Numbered from the stretch's first letter, positions 46,649 to 58,505 are shown. The stretch is DNA of 64,000 nt from Neonectria sp. B-13 (GCA_002682825.1 NOKP01000010.1:310001-374000); one strand, 5' to 3'. Made by a program: numbers and translations. Notes: a model not told the origin generated them from the sequence alone.

Positions 46649-47465
46649 GGTGAGAATGCGACGGAGCTGTTGGCGAGAGAGCGCAACAGTGCGACCGACA
46701 CCATAAAGAAAGAAAAGGAGGGAGTGGAAGAAGAGAGCGGTCCTCTTTCGTGTGCTAGGGAAAAAGATGTTGCAAATACTTCGAATCGTCATATACCAGG
46801 GATATTCCGGCGTCTGGGCGAAAGATTGGGTCTGGGTTGTGTTGTGTTGTGTGGTCTGGGCTGGTGGTTTACCAGCCGCCATGAGGAGTTTTGTCTGTTT
46901 TTTTCCTTCCTGGTCGGGAACCATCATCAACCTGTCTATTATCTCGTTTCAAAAGATACAAAGCTACCAGATACTGTCCATATATTGTCTTCGTCACGTC
47001 CACACCCTGCTCCTGAGTTGGCTGAGCCGTGTTCTGACCGTCGCATAACGCGTTTGGCTGGTGATGCTCCATGCCCGCTGGCTTACACGCTTGTGTGGAC
47101 GGCGTCGATGGGGCATGTAGTTCGATTCGTTTGGATCCCATCAGTCGATGTGACACCATCTCACTTCGTGTCCAAGTATAGCAACTATCAGTTAGAACAA
47201 CCAGCAAGTCTGCACCTACAACTGAGATCAACAGGTCTATAAATCATGTGAATTGCAAGAAAGAGATCTGAGTGATGCGTGTATGGCCACTCCACAAACC
47301 CCGGCTCTACATGTCAGTCAATAGTGAGAAGAAATAGTCCCCGTGGGCTGCTCCTCGCCCAAACGCCGGCCTCTAGTCTACAAGTCACGGCTTACCCTCA
47401 AACTCCCTGACCTCCCTCCCTGCTGGCCTTGAAGAGCGCTTCTTGCGTGCCTCGAGCAGGGTCGC
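46649..47465. other. Intergenic between convergent Ras and AMMECR1 genes
   Basis: Shared 3' flank. It contains a short GTTGT run near 46836-46850. No gene recognised. Confidence 0.5.
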
Positions 47466-48218
47466 TCAGGCGTCAAGACCGGCGCGCCACTTCTTGAAGG
47501 CGCTGTACTCGAGGGTGCTCTTCTTGCCCTGGTAACGAGTGACGTTGAGGTCCAAGTCCTTCCATTGCTTGCGGCTGCCCATCCAGCCTGCCTTGCGAAT
47601 CAGGCTGAAGAGAGTCTCGTCCTTGGTCCAGCCCTGCTCGGCGGCGACGTCGGGCAGGTAGGTGGAGCCGTAGCGGCGGCCGCGGTCGTAGAAGGAGAGG
47701 CGGAGGCCGTGGACGCCGACGTCCCAATCGTACATGTCGTCGACCTCCTCGAAGTCGGTGAGAAGCGTGACGGCGACCTGCAGGGTGGGCAGCTCGGACT
47801 TGCGGATGGGGGGGAAGCGCGAGTCCTGGAGGGCGGAGACGAGCGAGTACTCGGGGATGCCCTCGGCGAGCGGCTGGGACTCGAAGGTGCCGATGCAGCC
47901 ACGCAGCGAGGGCTCGTCGTCGTCCATGGTGTTCCACGTGACGAAGAGGGGAGCAGACGTAGGCGGCAGGGGCAGGGAGGAGGTGGACGTGGCCGGGGTG
48001 GAGGCGGCGAGCGACGTCGACGAGGAGGAGGATGACTCGAAATCAGCAGCGAGGCGGCGCAGGGCTGGGTCCTGGAGGCCCTTGGGCGATGCTGGTGAGG
48101 CGGCGGAGGCAGAGGCAGCCAGGGTCGCCTGGATCTCGTCGAGGGACAAGGGCTTACGGTTGGTGAGGTGGGCGTCAAGGGCTTCGAAGCATGCGAGGCA
48201 GTGTTCGGTGGTGGCCAT
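47466..48218 (-). CDS. AMMECR1-domain protein
   Basis: Single exon, 250 residues. The AMMECR1 signature LRGCIGTF is present, followed by the family's ALQDSRFPPI and ELPTLQVAVTLLTDFE blocks, then FYDRGRRYGSTYLPDVAAEQGW and a terminal KAGW segment. An insertion of Ser/Ala/Pro residues (about 60-90) separates the N-terminal helix from the domain; this is common in fungi. Biochemical role is not established, and the human homologue is linked to developmental disease. The Met of MATTEHCLACFEALD is preferred over one 22 codons upstream because the latter lies in promoter-like sequence. Confidence 0.93.
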   Translation of the reverse strand: MATTEHCLACFEALDAHLTNRKPLSLDEIQATLAASASAASPASPKGLQDPALRRLAADFESSSSSSTSLAASTPATSTSSLPLPPTSAPLFVTWNTMDDDEPSLRGCIGTFESQPLAEGIPEYSLVSALQDSRFPPIRKSELPTLQVAVTLLTDFEEVDDMYDWDVGVHGLRLSFYDRGRRYGSTYLPDVAAEQGWTKDETLFSLIRKAGWMGSRKQWKDLDLNVTRYQGKKSTLEYSAFKKWRAGLDA

Positions 48219-49790
48219 GGTGGAGGAGGGACGGACACTGGCCTGAACGGTCAGGAGATGGGGACGGGAGTAGTAGTAGATCAACCGGACGGCCAGCGGG
48301 CGAGGAGATGCCTCTGACGGGAGTGGCAGCGAGCAGAGCAGGGAGACTGAGGCACGAGAGTGAAGAGCGGGAGGTGGAGGTGGAGGTGGGGAGGAGAAGC
48401 GAGGAGGGGGATGGAGGGGTTACGAATGAACAAGTACGTCACGTCACGGCAACACGGATACCTACTACCTTAACAACAAGCCTTGGCCACCTGGGGAATA
48501 AGGCCGTTAGGTAGGCTTCATTCGAATGCCCGAGGGAGAGACGTGACCACGCATCCTCGCAGCGCCCGACAAGGCACCCGGCATCCACAGTACCGTGAGA
48601 AGCCGGCCGCGAACCCCGCCTTGACCGGTACTTAGAGGCCGGTGATCAAATCACCTGGCGAAGGTGGGCAGTAGCCACAATCAGCAAGCAAGTGCATAGG
48701 TCTACACAGTAACAGGAACCAATCCTGCTTGGGAGCATAATCAACAGCAATCACGATGGCTATGAATTGGCCCAGGGTAGGTCAGTTTCCGTCATGTTGC
48801 CGTTGTCAGGGCTGGTCCAGAGTCTCGTGTCATGGGATATTGTAGCCCCAGCTGAGAGCTGAGATGAGAACCTCTACTATTTACAAAGGTCCCTAATATT
48901 GCACCAGTATTCGCACAATAGCACCATTTTGCACGTACAAGCCTCCCCTCTGTCTGGGTACCCGACTGGATTCACGTCTTCACTGCCAGGACCAGTGTTG
49001 TTGCACCGCACCGGCTTATGTCATCATCAACATGCCATCAGCCCTCGCAAATCACATGGAATCTCCCTTTTGTATCCAGCCAGCCACCAACACCAACAAA
49101 GCCATGTATGCGTGCGTGCAGGTATTTCGCCGCCTATACGTGGCCCGACGCATAACACATACTGACGGCCTCCGAATAATTCTGCTTACGGTGCTTCCCT
49201 GCGCCTCGTTTCTCCAGTCCACTCTGCTACCGGATCTGGGGCCTCCGTGAGTATGATCGCCACCCCCGTCCACCTAGGCGACGGCGTATGTGTTTCAGAC
49301 TCGTCCTCTTCCCTCCTTCAAACGAGCGAAGCCAGCGACAACGCGGGGGTTGCACAGACCCAGGAGCTTCTTTTTACAATGTTACGCTGAAATTCTGGGG
49401 ATGCTGCCTCCTCACTGGGTGCATCCGAGGACGGTTCAACATCTTGCCGCTCGGTTCACTTCGACTTCCGGCTGCCGTGGCTGTCTCAAGCTAGATCCTG
49501 AGACGGGCATGAACTTGGAAGTTGAATCCGTTGAACAGAGTTCGTCTCAAGTTATACGCAGATGCCGGGTTTCGTAGTAAACAAAACAGGCACCGTGATG
49601 CGGAAGGGCCCATTGCCTCGACGTACAAATATCAAGTCTGGCCGTCCGTCTGCACTTGACTGTTCCTTCACCACAGCCGCAACAAGACGTCTTTCATTCT
49701 CCTTCGCTTTCATTTGCCAACTTGATTCTCGTCGCCGGTCGACATATTTTTATTTTCCTCACAAAACACCACAACACTTTCTACTTCAAG
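48219..49790. other. Divergent intergenic region upstream of the secreted-peptide gene
   Basis: About 1.6 kb between the divergent AMMECR1 and small-peptide genes. No other gene is supported. A CT-rich stretch precedes the small peptide's start. Confidence 0.5.
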
Positions 49791-50031
49791 ATGCAGTTCT
49801 CCATCCTCACCTTTGCTGTCCTCATCAGCGCCGTTGTAGCCGGTCCCAGTAAGCACACATGCCGTTTCCTCAGCTCAAGCCAGAGCGAATGAGGATCAGC
49901 TAACCCATTCAATCACAGTTGGCAGACGCCAAGTCAACGTCAACGAGGCCTCGATGACGGACGCGGACGGGAACGTGGTGGCCTTCAAGTCCGACGGTGT
50001 CTTCCAGGCCAACACGGAAGCCGGCCTATAG
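49791..50031 (+). CDS. Small secreted peptide precursor, 56 residues, cysteine-free
   Basis: Two exons: 49791-49848 and 49919-50031. The first exon is a textbook signal peptide (MQFSILTFAVLISAVVAGP) split from the rest by a 70-base intron with GTAAGC and CACAG ends. The second exon begins IGRRQVNVNEASMTDADG and ends FQANTEAGL. The Arg-Arg right after the signal peptide fits Kex2-type processing, giving a mature peptide of about 33 residues without Cys. It is too short for automatic ORF calling. I do not recognise a family. Function could be a signalling peptide, an effector-like secreted peptide or a wall-associated product. CT-rich leader and a CAAG-ATG start context support expression. Confidence 0.65.
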
Positions 50032-52727
50032 TTGGACAACGACAACACAACAGTCTCCTCCCTCTAGCCGCCTCGTGGCAACTACGACTGTACAAGAAAT
50101 GCAACTGGACAAGATATAATGGCGAAACCAGTCTGAGAAAATCGAAATTGAGGATTTGTCGATGGCTGGGAACGATGTGGCTGGGTCACGGGCGGTAGGG
50201 CTGCAGGAAGATTACACCATGGGGGTGGGGATGACATTGGACCTTCTGGAGGGGTATCCCAAGTTAGACATTACTTTCGAGATGCATAGACTACATGCCT
50301 GCGAATAGGGCTCGGCTTCGCCCGAGGAACGTTTAACTTGGTACGGGTTTCCCTCGTCTGACTGCCTGTGCTGCGCCGTCCTATGACATGACATGACATT
50401 AGTGTGGTATGGCCTCTTGTTGGCGGCCGGGACCACGGTGATGAATAACAAGACTGACTGGCTCATCGGCACCCACTCCAGCTGGCACACTGCGAGAGAA
50501 GAGGAGGATGATGATGATGATGTTGATGACGGGGAACGAACGAATCGTGAATCAAATCAACTACGTAGTACGGATTCTTCCGTAATAACAACGCCAACAG
50601 CTCGGAGTTCGGTGGCTGGGCGTTTTGGCGTAGCTCCACCACCACCACCCGTCACGCTCGGTTCTGCACGATCAAGGAAGTCAGCCTCACGGATGGAGCC
50701 CTCGTTGTCACGGACCGACCTCGATTGGAGGGATCTGTGCCAACAGCCTACCCCTCGCACGCGTGGCGTTTTGCCCGCTCGCGGGGCCGGAACAAGACAA
50801 GCTGAATGGAGACTAATAAGACTCGAGACAGCTCTGGCTTTTGGGCTTGCAGGGCTGGCGTTGCATCTAAAAGCCAAGGTTTTCGTTGTTCGTCCAAGCC
50901 AAGGAAATGAAGCAAGCCAACAAGAAAGAAGAAGAGGAGAAGGGAAAAAACAAGAATAATTACTCGGTCTTGGTGGCCGGCAAGGGACCCACCAGTCCGG
51001 GTGTCTCCATCGTCAGTCGAGCTACTTGGGCTAGCCGAGCTGGGAACTCGTCTCGGAGACATAACTAAGACAAGGGCATTGAACGAGTACATAGTAAAAA
51101 AACATCTCAAATCCGTAGACGCAGCCTTAACCGCGCCTCGGAAAGCTTCTATTCTAAGGTGACCAATCTCGTCGTCTCCGCTTCCCAAACTCGCCCCAAC
51201 CCCAACCTCCTCCTCGACTCCTTCTTGCTGCTCCCTGACCCTGAGCAATTACTGCTCCCTGGCGAGAAGCCCCCACTTGTCTCACATCTCCCACTGCCAT
51301 TGTGCAGTGTGTTCACTGTTCAGTGTACCTACGGCCCGGAAGCACGGAAACATAGCCACGCTGTCAAGGTCGATCAGAGGATGAAGTGGAGATGGATGGA
51401 TGCTGGCAGCTGTGCCCTTGACGTCTGGTTCTGGCCTCTGATCCATGATTCATCCCATGATTTCTACTACTTCCCCCCGGTCACTCTCAGGCATGCCCCC
51501 GGTTTAGCTCGCCTTCCAGGGCTGAGTTGCGGGGGTCACAGTTGAACGTTTCGAGAGGATCCGCTGTCCAAGCCCAAAATTAGCCTTGCCAAAATCCTCA
51601 CGAAGACTCAGACGGGCGGTCAAAACACCACCGTTGGTCCTTAGACACTGCTGCGCAGCCTCGCGCCGAAACCCTGGCTCCCGAAGGATTTGTTAAGCGT
51701 GATTAAGAGCGCCTGGGAAATGTCCGCAAACTCCGGATATACCAGGTAACTGGGCCCATTGACGTCGACGGAATCGTTGATTCGATGTTGCCGGCTGTTG
51801 GGGGCCAGTCCGGTCTGTGGCTCTGCCGGTTCGGCTGATGTGATGGCGGATGGCTAGGTACTTTGTAGGAGGACCCTGGATGGTGCATCGTCAGTCTTGG
51901 ATGAGCCACAGGAAGCAATGGAAGGCAGGCGCCTGCGTGGCGAGTCTTGGGTTCCAAAGGTCCAAATCAGCGACGAAACGGGCACGCTTCCACGCAAGGT
52001 ACCGCTTGTCTGGAGCCGAGTCCTACCTCGTGCTGGTACTGTGCTCCTGGCATTCGCACTGCTGGTACTTCGTACTGATCCAGTTGAATGCCGCACTGTC
52101 TGTTGTCAGCAAAAGCACGCTCTCAGCCGCAGCGTCTCCATCAGCACTAGACCGGATTCCAAGCCCAACGCCGGAACCTCAGTCTAGGGCGAGCATGGGG
52201 CTGGTGGAGGCGGTGGCGCATCCTGGCCCTATCCATCCATGGCGCCATGGACACTGGAGACTGACTTGTGGATGAGAGAGAGAGGGCTGAGCCGCCGCTG
52301 CGGGGACGAGTTAGAGGAGGCTCGCGGGTCTGGACCAGACGCAGAGACGCGGGAGACGGCGTCGATTTGTTCTCCCAGGGCGAGCCTCGAATAAAGAGGG
52401 CTTGCTCCCCCTCTTCCCTCTCCCCCCCTGGACCGGGTCAGGCTGCGAGTGAAACTGAGGCTTTCTTTGCTGGCTCAAGGCAACAAACACCAAATACCAA
52501 CCACGAAGTACGAAGTACACACAACACAACACAACCCCGACAGCCTGGTTAAGACTATGACACGCCGTCACCGCCTCTGACTTACCTTGACGACCGAAAA
52601 CCATTGAGCTGGGAAACTCTGGGAAGAGACAGTAGCGACATCGCTTTTCGACTGGGTCGACAGCTGCCGAGCAGCATTAAGCAAGACAAGACCACACAGC
52701 AAGGACCGGACCAGGCAGAAAGACGCC
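50032..52727. other. Gene-poor region downstream of the secreted peptide
   Basis: About 2.7 kb without a supportable gene. It holds an ATGAC triplet of repeats near 50384-50400 and a GAT repeat near 50507-50528. The right end is the promoter of the membrane-protein gene. Confidence 0.5.
50507..50528. repeat. GAT trinucleotide repeat
   Basis: About seven GAT units with one GTT interruption in non-coding DNA. Confidence 0.7.
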
Positions 52728-53909
52728 ATGGTGTTCAGCGGAAACCACCGCGCCCAGGCGCAGTTCGACCGTGCCAAATGGCGCCTCATGGTCTTGCTCC
52801 CCATCTGGGTCATCCAGCTCTGCCTGACCACGGCCTTGGTCGGCCTCTTCGCCTGGAGGCTGGGCGACACTATGAAGACCTACGACGACCAGAACAAGAA
52901 GGGCGGGTTGCCCGTCATCGAGGTGGTGTAAGTCTTCCCTCTCCTTCGATGTGCTGTTAGAGGTTGTTCGCTGACTTGTCCGCTGCAGCTGGGAGGCGAC
53001 CAACGTGGTCCTCGCCTTCGTCGCGTCGCTCTGCACCTTGGTCGAAGTGGCCAAGTACTTCGCCGAGTCGCTGACGCCGTGGACGATGCTCTTCACCCAC
53101 ATCATCAAGCTGACCTGTGCGAGCGCGGTCCTGGCTCTCGATGTCGTCGTCTACGTGCAGCGACACGATCGACACTACTCCCTCGTCGGCCTGGGACTCG
53201 ACTGTGGTTTCATGTGAGATTCCCTAGCAAGACCACTCTCATAATTGTGGCAACCTAACTAACAGTCCGCAGCCTCACCGCCATCATCCTCGTCATTTAC
53301 ACCATCCGAATCTACCACCGCCTCTCCGTGTACGATGACTACTCACACCCGGTCAACGTCAAGCCCTTTGGCTTCAACGACGACATTGAACGCGACACCT
53401 CGTACCAGAGCAACGTGGGCGTCCGGACCTCGCTCGAGCAGCGCTTCTCCACGGCGTCATCGCGAATGAGCATCAGCTCCTCCAAGAACGAGCCCGTCGA
53501 GCTGTCTAAGCTGGAGCGAACCCCGAGCGTGTACAGCCACAAGCGAGATACCCAGTTCGACGACTACGTGGCCCGCCGGGGCTCGGTCAGCAAGACGGAC
53601 CGGGTCGCCAGCGGCGAGTTTGGCTACTCCACGGACTTACAAGACGACTTGGCGCGGAGCAACTCGGGCAACGGCATCACCCGGCCACGAGGAGCAAGCA
53701 TGCCCCGGGCTGCCAGCTGGGCCAGCGACCGAGGCCTTGTCGCGGTGCCCGAGGAGGAAGACGAGCCGCTGGACAAGCACGACAAGGAGACGGAGCGCAA
53801 TAAGGCCCGCGAGGCTCTCCTGGGCGACACGCCTCGCGAGAGCGTCGACGGCCCGATCGTGCCCCAGGAAGTCGACATGGGCGCGGTCAAGTGGCAGCAG
53901 AAAGGCTGA
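52728..53909 (+). CDS. Fungal four-pass membrane protein with Ser-rich cytosolic tail
   Basis: Three exons: 52728-52927, 52989-53213 and 53273-53909, giving 353 residues. Four hydrophobic segments are visible: VLLPIWVIQLCLTTALVGLF, NVVLAFVASLCTLVEVAKYF, FTHIIKLTCASAVLALDVVV and, across the second splice, GFILTAIILVIYTIRIY. The remaining about 200 residues form a hydrophilic tail rich in Ser, Arg and acidic residues (SSRMSISSSKNE, RTPSVYSHKRD, RPRGASMPRAAS), a likely phosphorylation-rich regulatory region. The topology resembles MARVEL/tetraspan-like plasma-membrane proteins of fungi, but I do not recognise a named family. The introns fall between or within membrane segments and keep phase. 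Confidence 0.82.
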
Positions 53910-54405
53910 ACCAAGGGGGGATGTTGAAAAAAGACTCCCTGAGAGAGGGAGAGGATCTCAGAGCGAAGAGACACGCAGGACAAGGGCATCCCTGTACGAC
54001 TATACCCACGAAAGACGGCGTTTTTGGGAGCGGGCGGGTTTCTGGTAAATGACACTTAAAGAGCCACGTAACTATGCATGAATTTGATGGCTCCCTCGGA
54101 GCCTTTTTCGAATATGACCAAGCTCTGCGAGTCTCGTTGATGAAAGTTGTTACTTACTCTAGGAGATTACTTGTGGAAGCTGGACGAGGAATTATTAGTG
54201 AGCGAGTGGTGTGAGAGCTGCTATGGGAGGTTACGTCCGTGATACCGGGTTGGCGCTAGTGTAAGTTCGATCTGGGAATCGAGATGATTTCCTTTGGGCT
54301 ACGCCACTGACGATCAATACTGGTGGTCTACACCTTATCGACTGCTTCTTCATCTTTTCGACCCTTTTATCTCTCAATTCACATATCCCATACTTAACGA
54401 CTGCG
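53910..54405. other. Intergenic between the membrane-protein and F-box genes
   Basis: 3' flank of the membrane-protein gene and promoter of the F-box gene. Nothing else was seen. Confidence 0.5.
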
Positions 54406-55464
54406 GTGATGACGACTACTGCGCGCGGGGAGCGGCGAGGGTTCGCTCATTTTGATTGGGATAGTACAACTTTCTGTCGCACATCTGACCGCCCCGACGT
54501 GATGGAGACACCGCATCCCAGTCCAGCACAGGAACCGCAAGGTGCGTGCAGGAGTCTAGGAATTGTCGATAATACTTTGGACGACGCCAATCTTGAGAGC
54601 CGATGCCCTCTCGACAAAGGCCGACATCCCCTCAAAGCAACGCGTTCGGCGCGTCCACTTGACTCGCTTCCCCTGGAGCTTGTCACCGCCATCCTCCTTG
54701 CACTTGACCTGCAGTCACTTACGGCATTTCGGCAAGTGAACTGCCGTGCAATGGACCTTGTCGACTCGTTACATCAGTACGCAATGGTGCGCCAGCATTG
54801 CCCTAGCGTCCTTCGGGCTATCGTGAGTATCGGCGCGGTCTCGTTCAACTGCAAAACGCTATACAAGACTTTATCTACTTGCAAATGTGCAAGCTGCGAT
54901 CGGTTCGGAAGTTACATCTATCTGATCAGCTGCGAGCGCGTGTGCTACTTTTGCTTCACATCGAGTCCCGCATACCTGCCCGTAACTGCTGCGGAAGCGA
55001 CCAGGGAAATGAAGATCTCGAAACAGAAACTTCACTGCTTGCCGAACGTTTCCAGTCTACCGGGACGGTACACTGCGAGCGGCCAAGTATCGAGAAAAAG
55101 AATTCTGCTTTTCGATCGATCGGCTGTGCTCGAACTGGCCCGAGAGTCATCTGAAATGGCCGTGGAGAGCCGGATCCAGCAACACAGAGACCGCAAGACG
55201 AGAGAGCCTCGACGATACATGTCGATCATTTCAGCACCGTACCTTGATCTTTCCGATCGGTCGGCTGACTGGGGATTCTACTGCACAGGCTGCAGAGACA
55301 TTAAGGACCCCGAGACACATTTCAGGAACAAGTTCACAAGAGACGGAATGGTCCACCATATCGCGCTCTATGGAGAAATTATACTCGCCGACCGACAAAG
55401 TCGGATGACACACTCTCGGATTCTGCCCCGGATTTCAATACAAACAAACGACATTGATACCTAG
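54406..55464 (+). CDS. F-box protein with cysteine-rich segment
   Basis: Single exon, 352 residues. An F-box lies around residues 83-125 (RPLDSLPLELVTAILLALDLQSLTAFRQVNC), so the protein probably docks on Skp1 in an SCF ubiquitin ligase. A Cys-rich segment follows (CKCASCDRFGSYIYLISCERVCYFCF), and a second pair appears later (FYCTGCRDIKD), resembling a zinc-binding substrate module common in fungal F-box proteins. The C-terminal block HFRNKFTRDGMVHHI is also often seen there. The substrate is unknown. The N-terminal 80 residues are polar and may not be all translated; later Met residues (MTTT, METP) could serve as starts. It converges on the S41 peptidase gene. Confidence 0.82.
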   Translation: MMTTTARGERRGFAHFDWDSTTFCRTSDRPDVMETPHPSPAQEPQGACRSLGIVDNTLDDANLESRCPLDKGRHPLKATRSARPLDSLPLELVTAILLALDLQSLTAFRQVNCRAMDLVDSLHQYAMVRQHCPSVLRAIVSIGAVSFNCKTLYKTLSTCKCASCDRFGSYIYLISCERVCYFCFTSSPAYLPVTAAEATREMKISKQKLHCLPNVSSLPGRYTASGQVSRKRILLFDRSAVLELARESSEMAVESRIQQHRDRKTREPRRYMSIISAPYLDLSDRSADWGFYCTGCRDIKDPETHFRNKFTRDGMVHHIALYGEIILADRQSRMTHSRILPRISIQTNDIDT

Positions 55465-55729
55465 CTGAAACGACTGGAATGCTTCTCTACACCTTGCCTG
55501 TCCACCTTGGCTTCGGAAGCGAATAACTCATCGTCGCTAGCGCCGCATCTCATCCTTCCCTGGCTTCACCATGTGCTTCCTGCACATGTGACCTGACGGA
55601 GGCAATGGCTCCCACAGGAGTCACATCGTACGGACCAAGCATGCCGTAGGACATTCGCACCTGAATGGCAAGCCGCGGGAGCATCGATCACAGCCAACAG
55701 ATTAACCTCCTCCTCGCAACTTGAAGCCT

Positions 55730-57862
55730 TTAGAGCAACGCCAGTACACCAGGAATCAGCACTACAGACATGCTCCATCCAACAGTCACGGCGGCTACCC
55801 CATTATCAGGGACGTTCTTCTTGCCCTTCTTGTCGCGGTCCTCAAGAGAACCAACCCCGCCTGTAGAACCCTTGATGCACGCACCATTGCCCCAGATGGC
55901 ATTCTTGGCCGGTTTCCAGGTGGTTTCTGGATGGTAGATGTTCTCAACGGTATAGTAGAGACGACAGTCGCCAGCTTGGTACTGGAATTGAAGAGGTAGG
56001 TCGTCGTCTCCCTCCTGGTAAGCGTTTCGAAGGTTGACGTTGCCACCCCCGAAGGCAATGGGGAACTGCTCCAACGGCTGGGGAGCCGCAGCCATGAATC
56101 GCTCGATTTCTTCCTTCGGGATAAAGTCAAGCTTCTCGGGCGTCTCCCGAAATACCAATCCAGCGTTAGTCACAAAACCGGCGATGCCCTCGAATGAAAG
56201 AGACTGCGCACCACGAACACCTCCAATGATCTGCATGGGCGTTCCGTTAGGTCGACCCCCAAAAGGCAACGCTCGAACACCGCCCACATTGATCATCAGG
56301 TCGACAAAGGTGGTGCAGGTGGAAGCACACACGCCGTCGCCGATGATGAGAATGTTCTCCACCTTGAACGGCTGCGTCTTGTTGAGGGGCCTGCCAGCAT
56401 ATCCACGGATAGGAGCCTCGTCACTGCCTCCGGACATCTCGGTGTAGTTGAATTTGGCGTAGAGGGAGCTGACCCTGACTCCCAACTGCGTTGTGTCGCC
56501 AAGAAACTCTTCACATGACTCAAAGTAAGACTCCTGGTCCGGGGTTACCTGTACAGAATATCCCATAGGGACGTTTTGATAGGCCACGGTTTCGTTGACG
56601 ACCGAAAGGACTTTAACGATACCCTCAGAGGCCTCATGGCGGCGGAACCTGGTGGCCGAATAAGGGAATTCGGAAGGGAAGAACAGTTTGAATAGATCAA
56701 AGGCCCTGACAATGTTTCCACCCCCATTTCCTGATACGTCGATGATTAGCTTAGTACGGCCATCCGCAATGGCCTTGGATACGATCTTAGTTGCGTAATT
56801 GGCGAATGTGAGCGAATGGTTGCTAGGTTTTCCTTCTCCATCAAACGAAGGGATGTACATGACTGCAGTATCGTCATCAGATCATAGCCATTCATCTGGC
56901 TGTAGGGATCGCGGATCAGGGGTTCAGGATAACCAGAAGGGCCGGATTCAAGCGGAGGATTGACGGACGGTTCGGATGCGTTAGATTCGCCAAACGTTTC
57001 CGATGAATCTGAAGAAGACTTAGGCCGACAGTACATTTCAAAGACGTCCATGCCATTCTTGGCCTCAAATTTGTCGTCCTTGAGTCTAGCGACGTTCTGG
57101 AAATCAGCGGTAGAGCCATTGCGGAACTCAATTGTGGTGACATTGGAGCCAGGATATACGGCATCCTCGCCAAAGGTACCAGCCGCGTTCCCCGATGCAA
57201 TGCCGGGAATGGAATAGAACAGTTGGTTGTATTGGGCATCCGGATCCTGGCTTGTCCTTGTGTCTGCAAGCTTCTTCAGGTACGAGCTAGGATCTTGACC
57301 GTTGATCGACTCAATGGGCGAGACCTTGACTCTAGTACTATTGAGATACTCAGAGTCTGCGTAAGTGTACAGCTCGGGCGCCTCGACACCGTCCGTTGAG
57401 ACGGACACCAAGGCCACGTTTGCACGGACGAAACTGAATGCATTAAAGAGCAGAGGCTTACGTAGAAATGACCGTCGTTTGCGGTATTAAAGAGGTCGTT
57501 GACTGCTTGATCAAACTCCCACTGGCTCGAGTAGCCGGTCTCGCGGATCTTGTCGAGGCCGCCCAGGATGTCGGTCGCCGAGGATGGATAGGTGTCAGGG
57601 GGGCTCTTCAGGACATCGAGGGTGGATTGCCACTCGACGTATTTGCCAAGTTCTTCGAGGAATTTGTCGGCAAGTTTGGGGCAGAAGGGCATGGACTGGA
57701 GACAGCCCTCAGCAAGTTGGCCGTCCACGTAGATAGCGGGATCCGAGCTGTTGCGCTTGTGATGTTCGCTAGTCTTTTGGTGACAATGGCACAAGGCTCA
57801 GAGGATGACGAAGCTGCCACGAGCGGCAAGACCAGAGATAACAAAGAGAGAAGAGGTAGCAT
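55730..57862 (-). pseudogene. Secreted S41-family (CPAF-like) serine peptidase, frame-disrupted
   Basis: A signal peptide (MLPLLSLLSLVLPLVAASSS) is followed by the family Cys (EPCAIV), QLAEGCLQSMPF, KYVEWQSTLDVLKSPP, GGLDKIRE and NDGHFYV, the VALVSVSTDGVEAPELYTY block, and a peptidase core with DVSGNGGGNIVRAFDLF and GDGVCASTCTTF (catalytic Ser region), then LPFGGRPNGT. The C-terminus ends in a hydrophobic tail preceded by a small-residue patch, consistent with a GPI signal. The frame is broken three times: about 57740-57770, about 57450 and about 56879. In each case one base appears to be missing, and no intron of normal length repairs it. Long stretches between breaks are intact. It may be a young pseudogene or contain assembly indels. 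Confidence 0.72.
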
Positions 57863-58505
57863 GATGAACGAGTGTCCAGACTAGAGTGAGTATACGACTT
57901 GGAGGCTTTGGAATGAAGAGTAACGAAGAGGGTACATAACAAGCTGATCAGCTGCTTTAATACTATTGTTCCTCGAGTAGATTCATACGTAATAGTAGCG
58001 AGCTCAAAATGACTATACGCGCCTTGCCAGAATGTTGTCTCCGTGATGGTCTTCAGCCAGACCTCATAACATCTTCTCACCAGGTTTCACGACTGCTAGC
58101 GGTCATTTGGAGTTGTTAGGTGACCAAACCAGCCCATCACAACCTTCACTAATACTGAAGTTCTTTACAGTAAGATCCTAGATCCCAGGTGCCGTGGTAC
58201 GTATGTCAGATTAGACCCATTCTCCACTCAGGGTCTACATGTATATCACCCTAAAACGGCTTTATGACCTACATCGGGCCGTTGTAACCAAAGGTTAGTC
58301 TAGCCAACAGGAGAAAAATTAAAACATTGCTAATAACTAGAGTATTGGGAGGCTTAGCTGTGAGTTTCGCGTCATCGTCACTTCAACCGTCTCCACCCGC
58401 CAACACAGCCTTCATCTCTTCCAGCAAAAATCAACATGAGTTTTGACCCAAAGTACCTAAATTGAAAGTTGATAACTCTGTATCAACTCACGGGTGACGA
58501 CCATG
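57863..58505. other. Intergenic upstream of the S41 peptidase gene
   Basis: AT-richer non-coding sequence holding the peptidase promoter and the 3' flank of the cysteine-rich candidate. No gene is supported. Confidence 0.45.

Noticed and set aside
57422..57450. Possible 28-base intron in the S41 gene (GTAAGC to CATTCAG)
   Set aside because: Far shorter than any other intron here, and splicing it gives the wrong frame for the conserved VALVSVSTDG block; a single missing base explains the data better.
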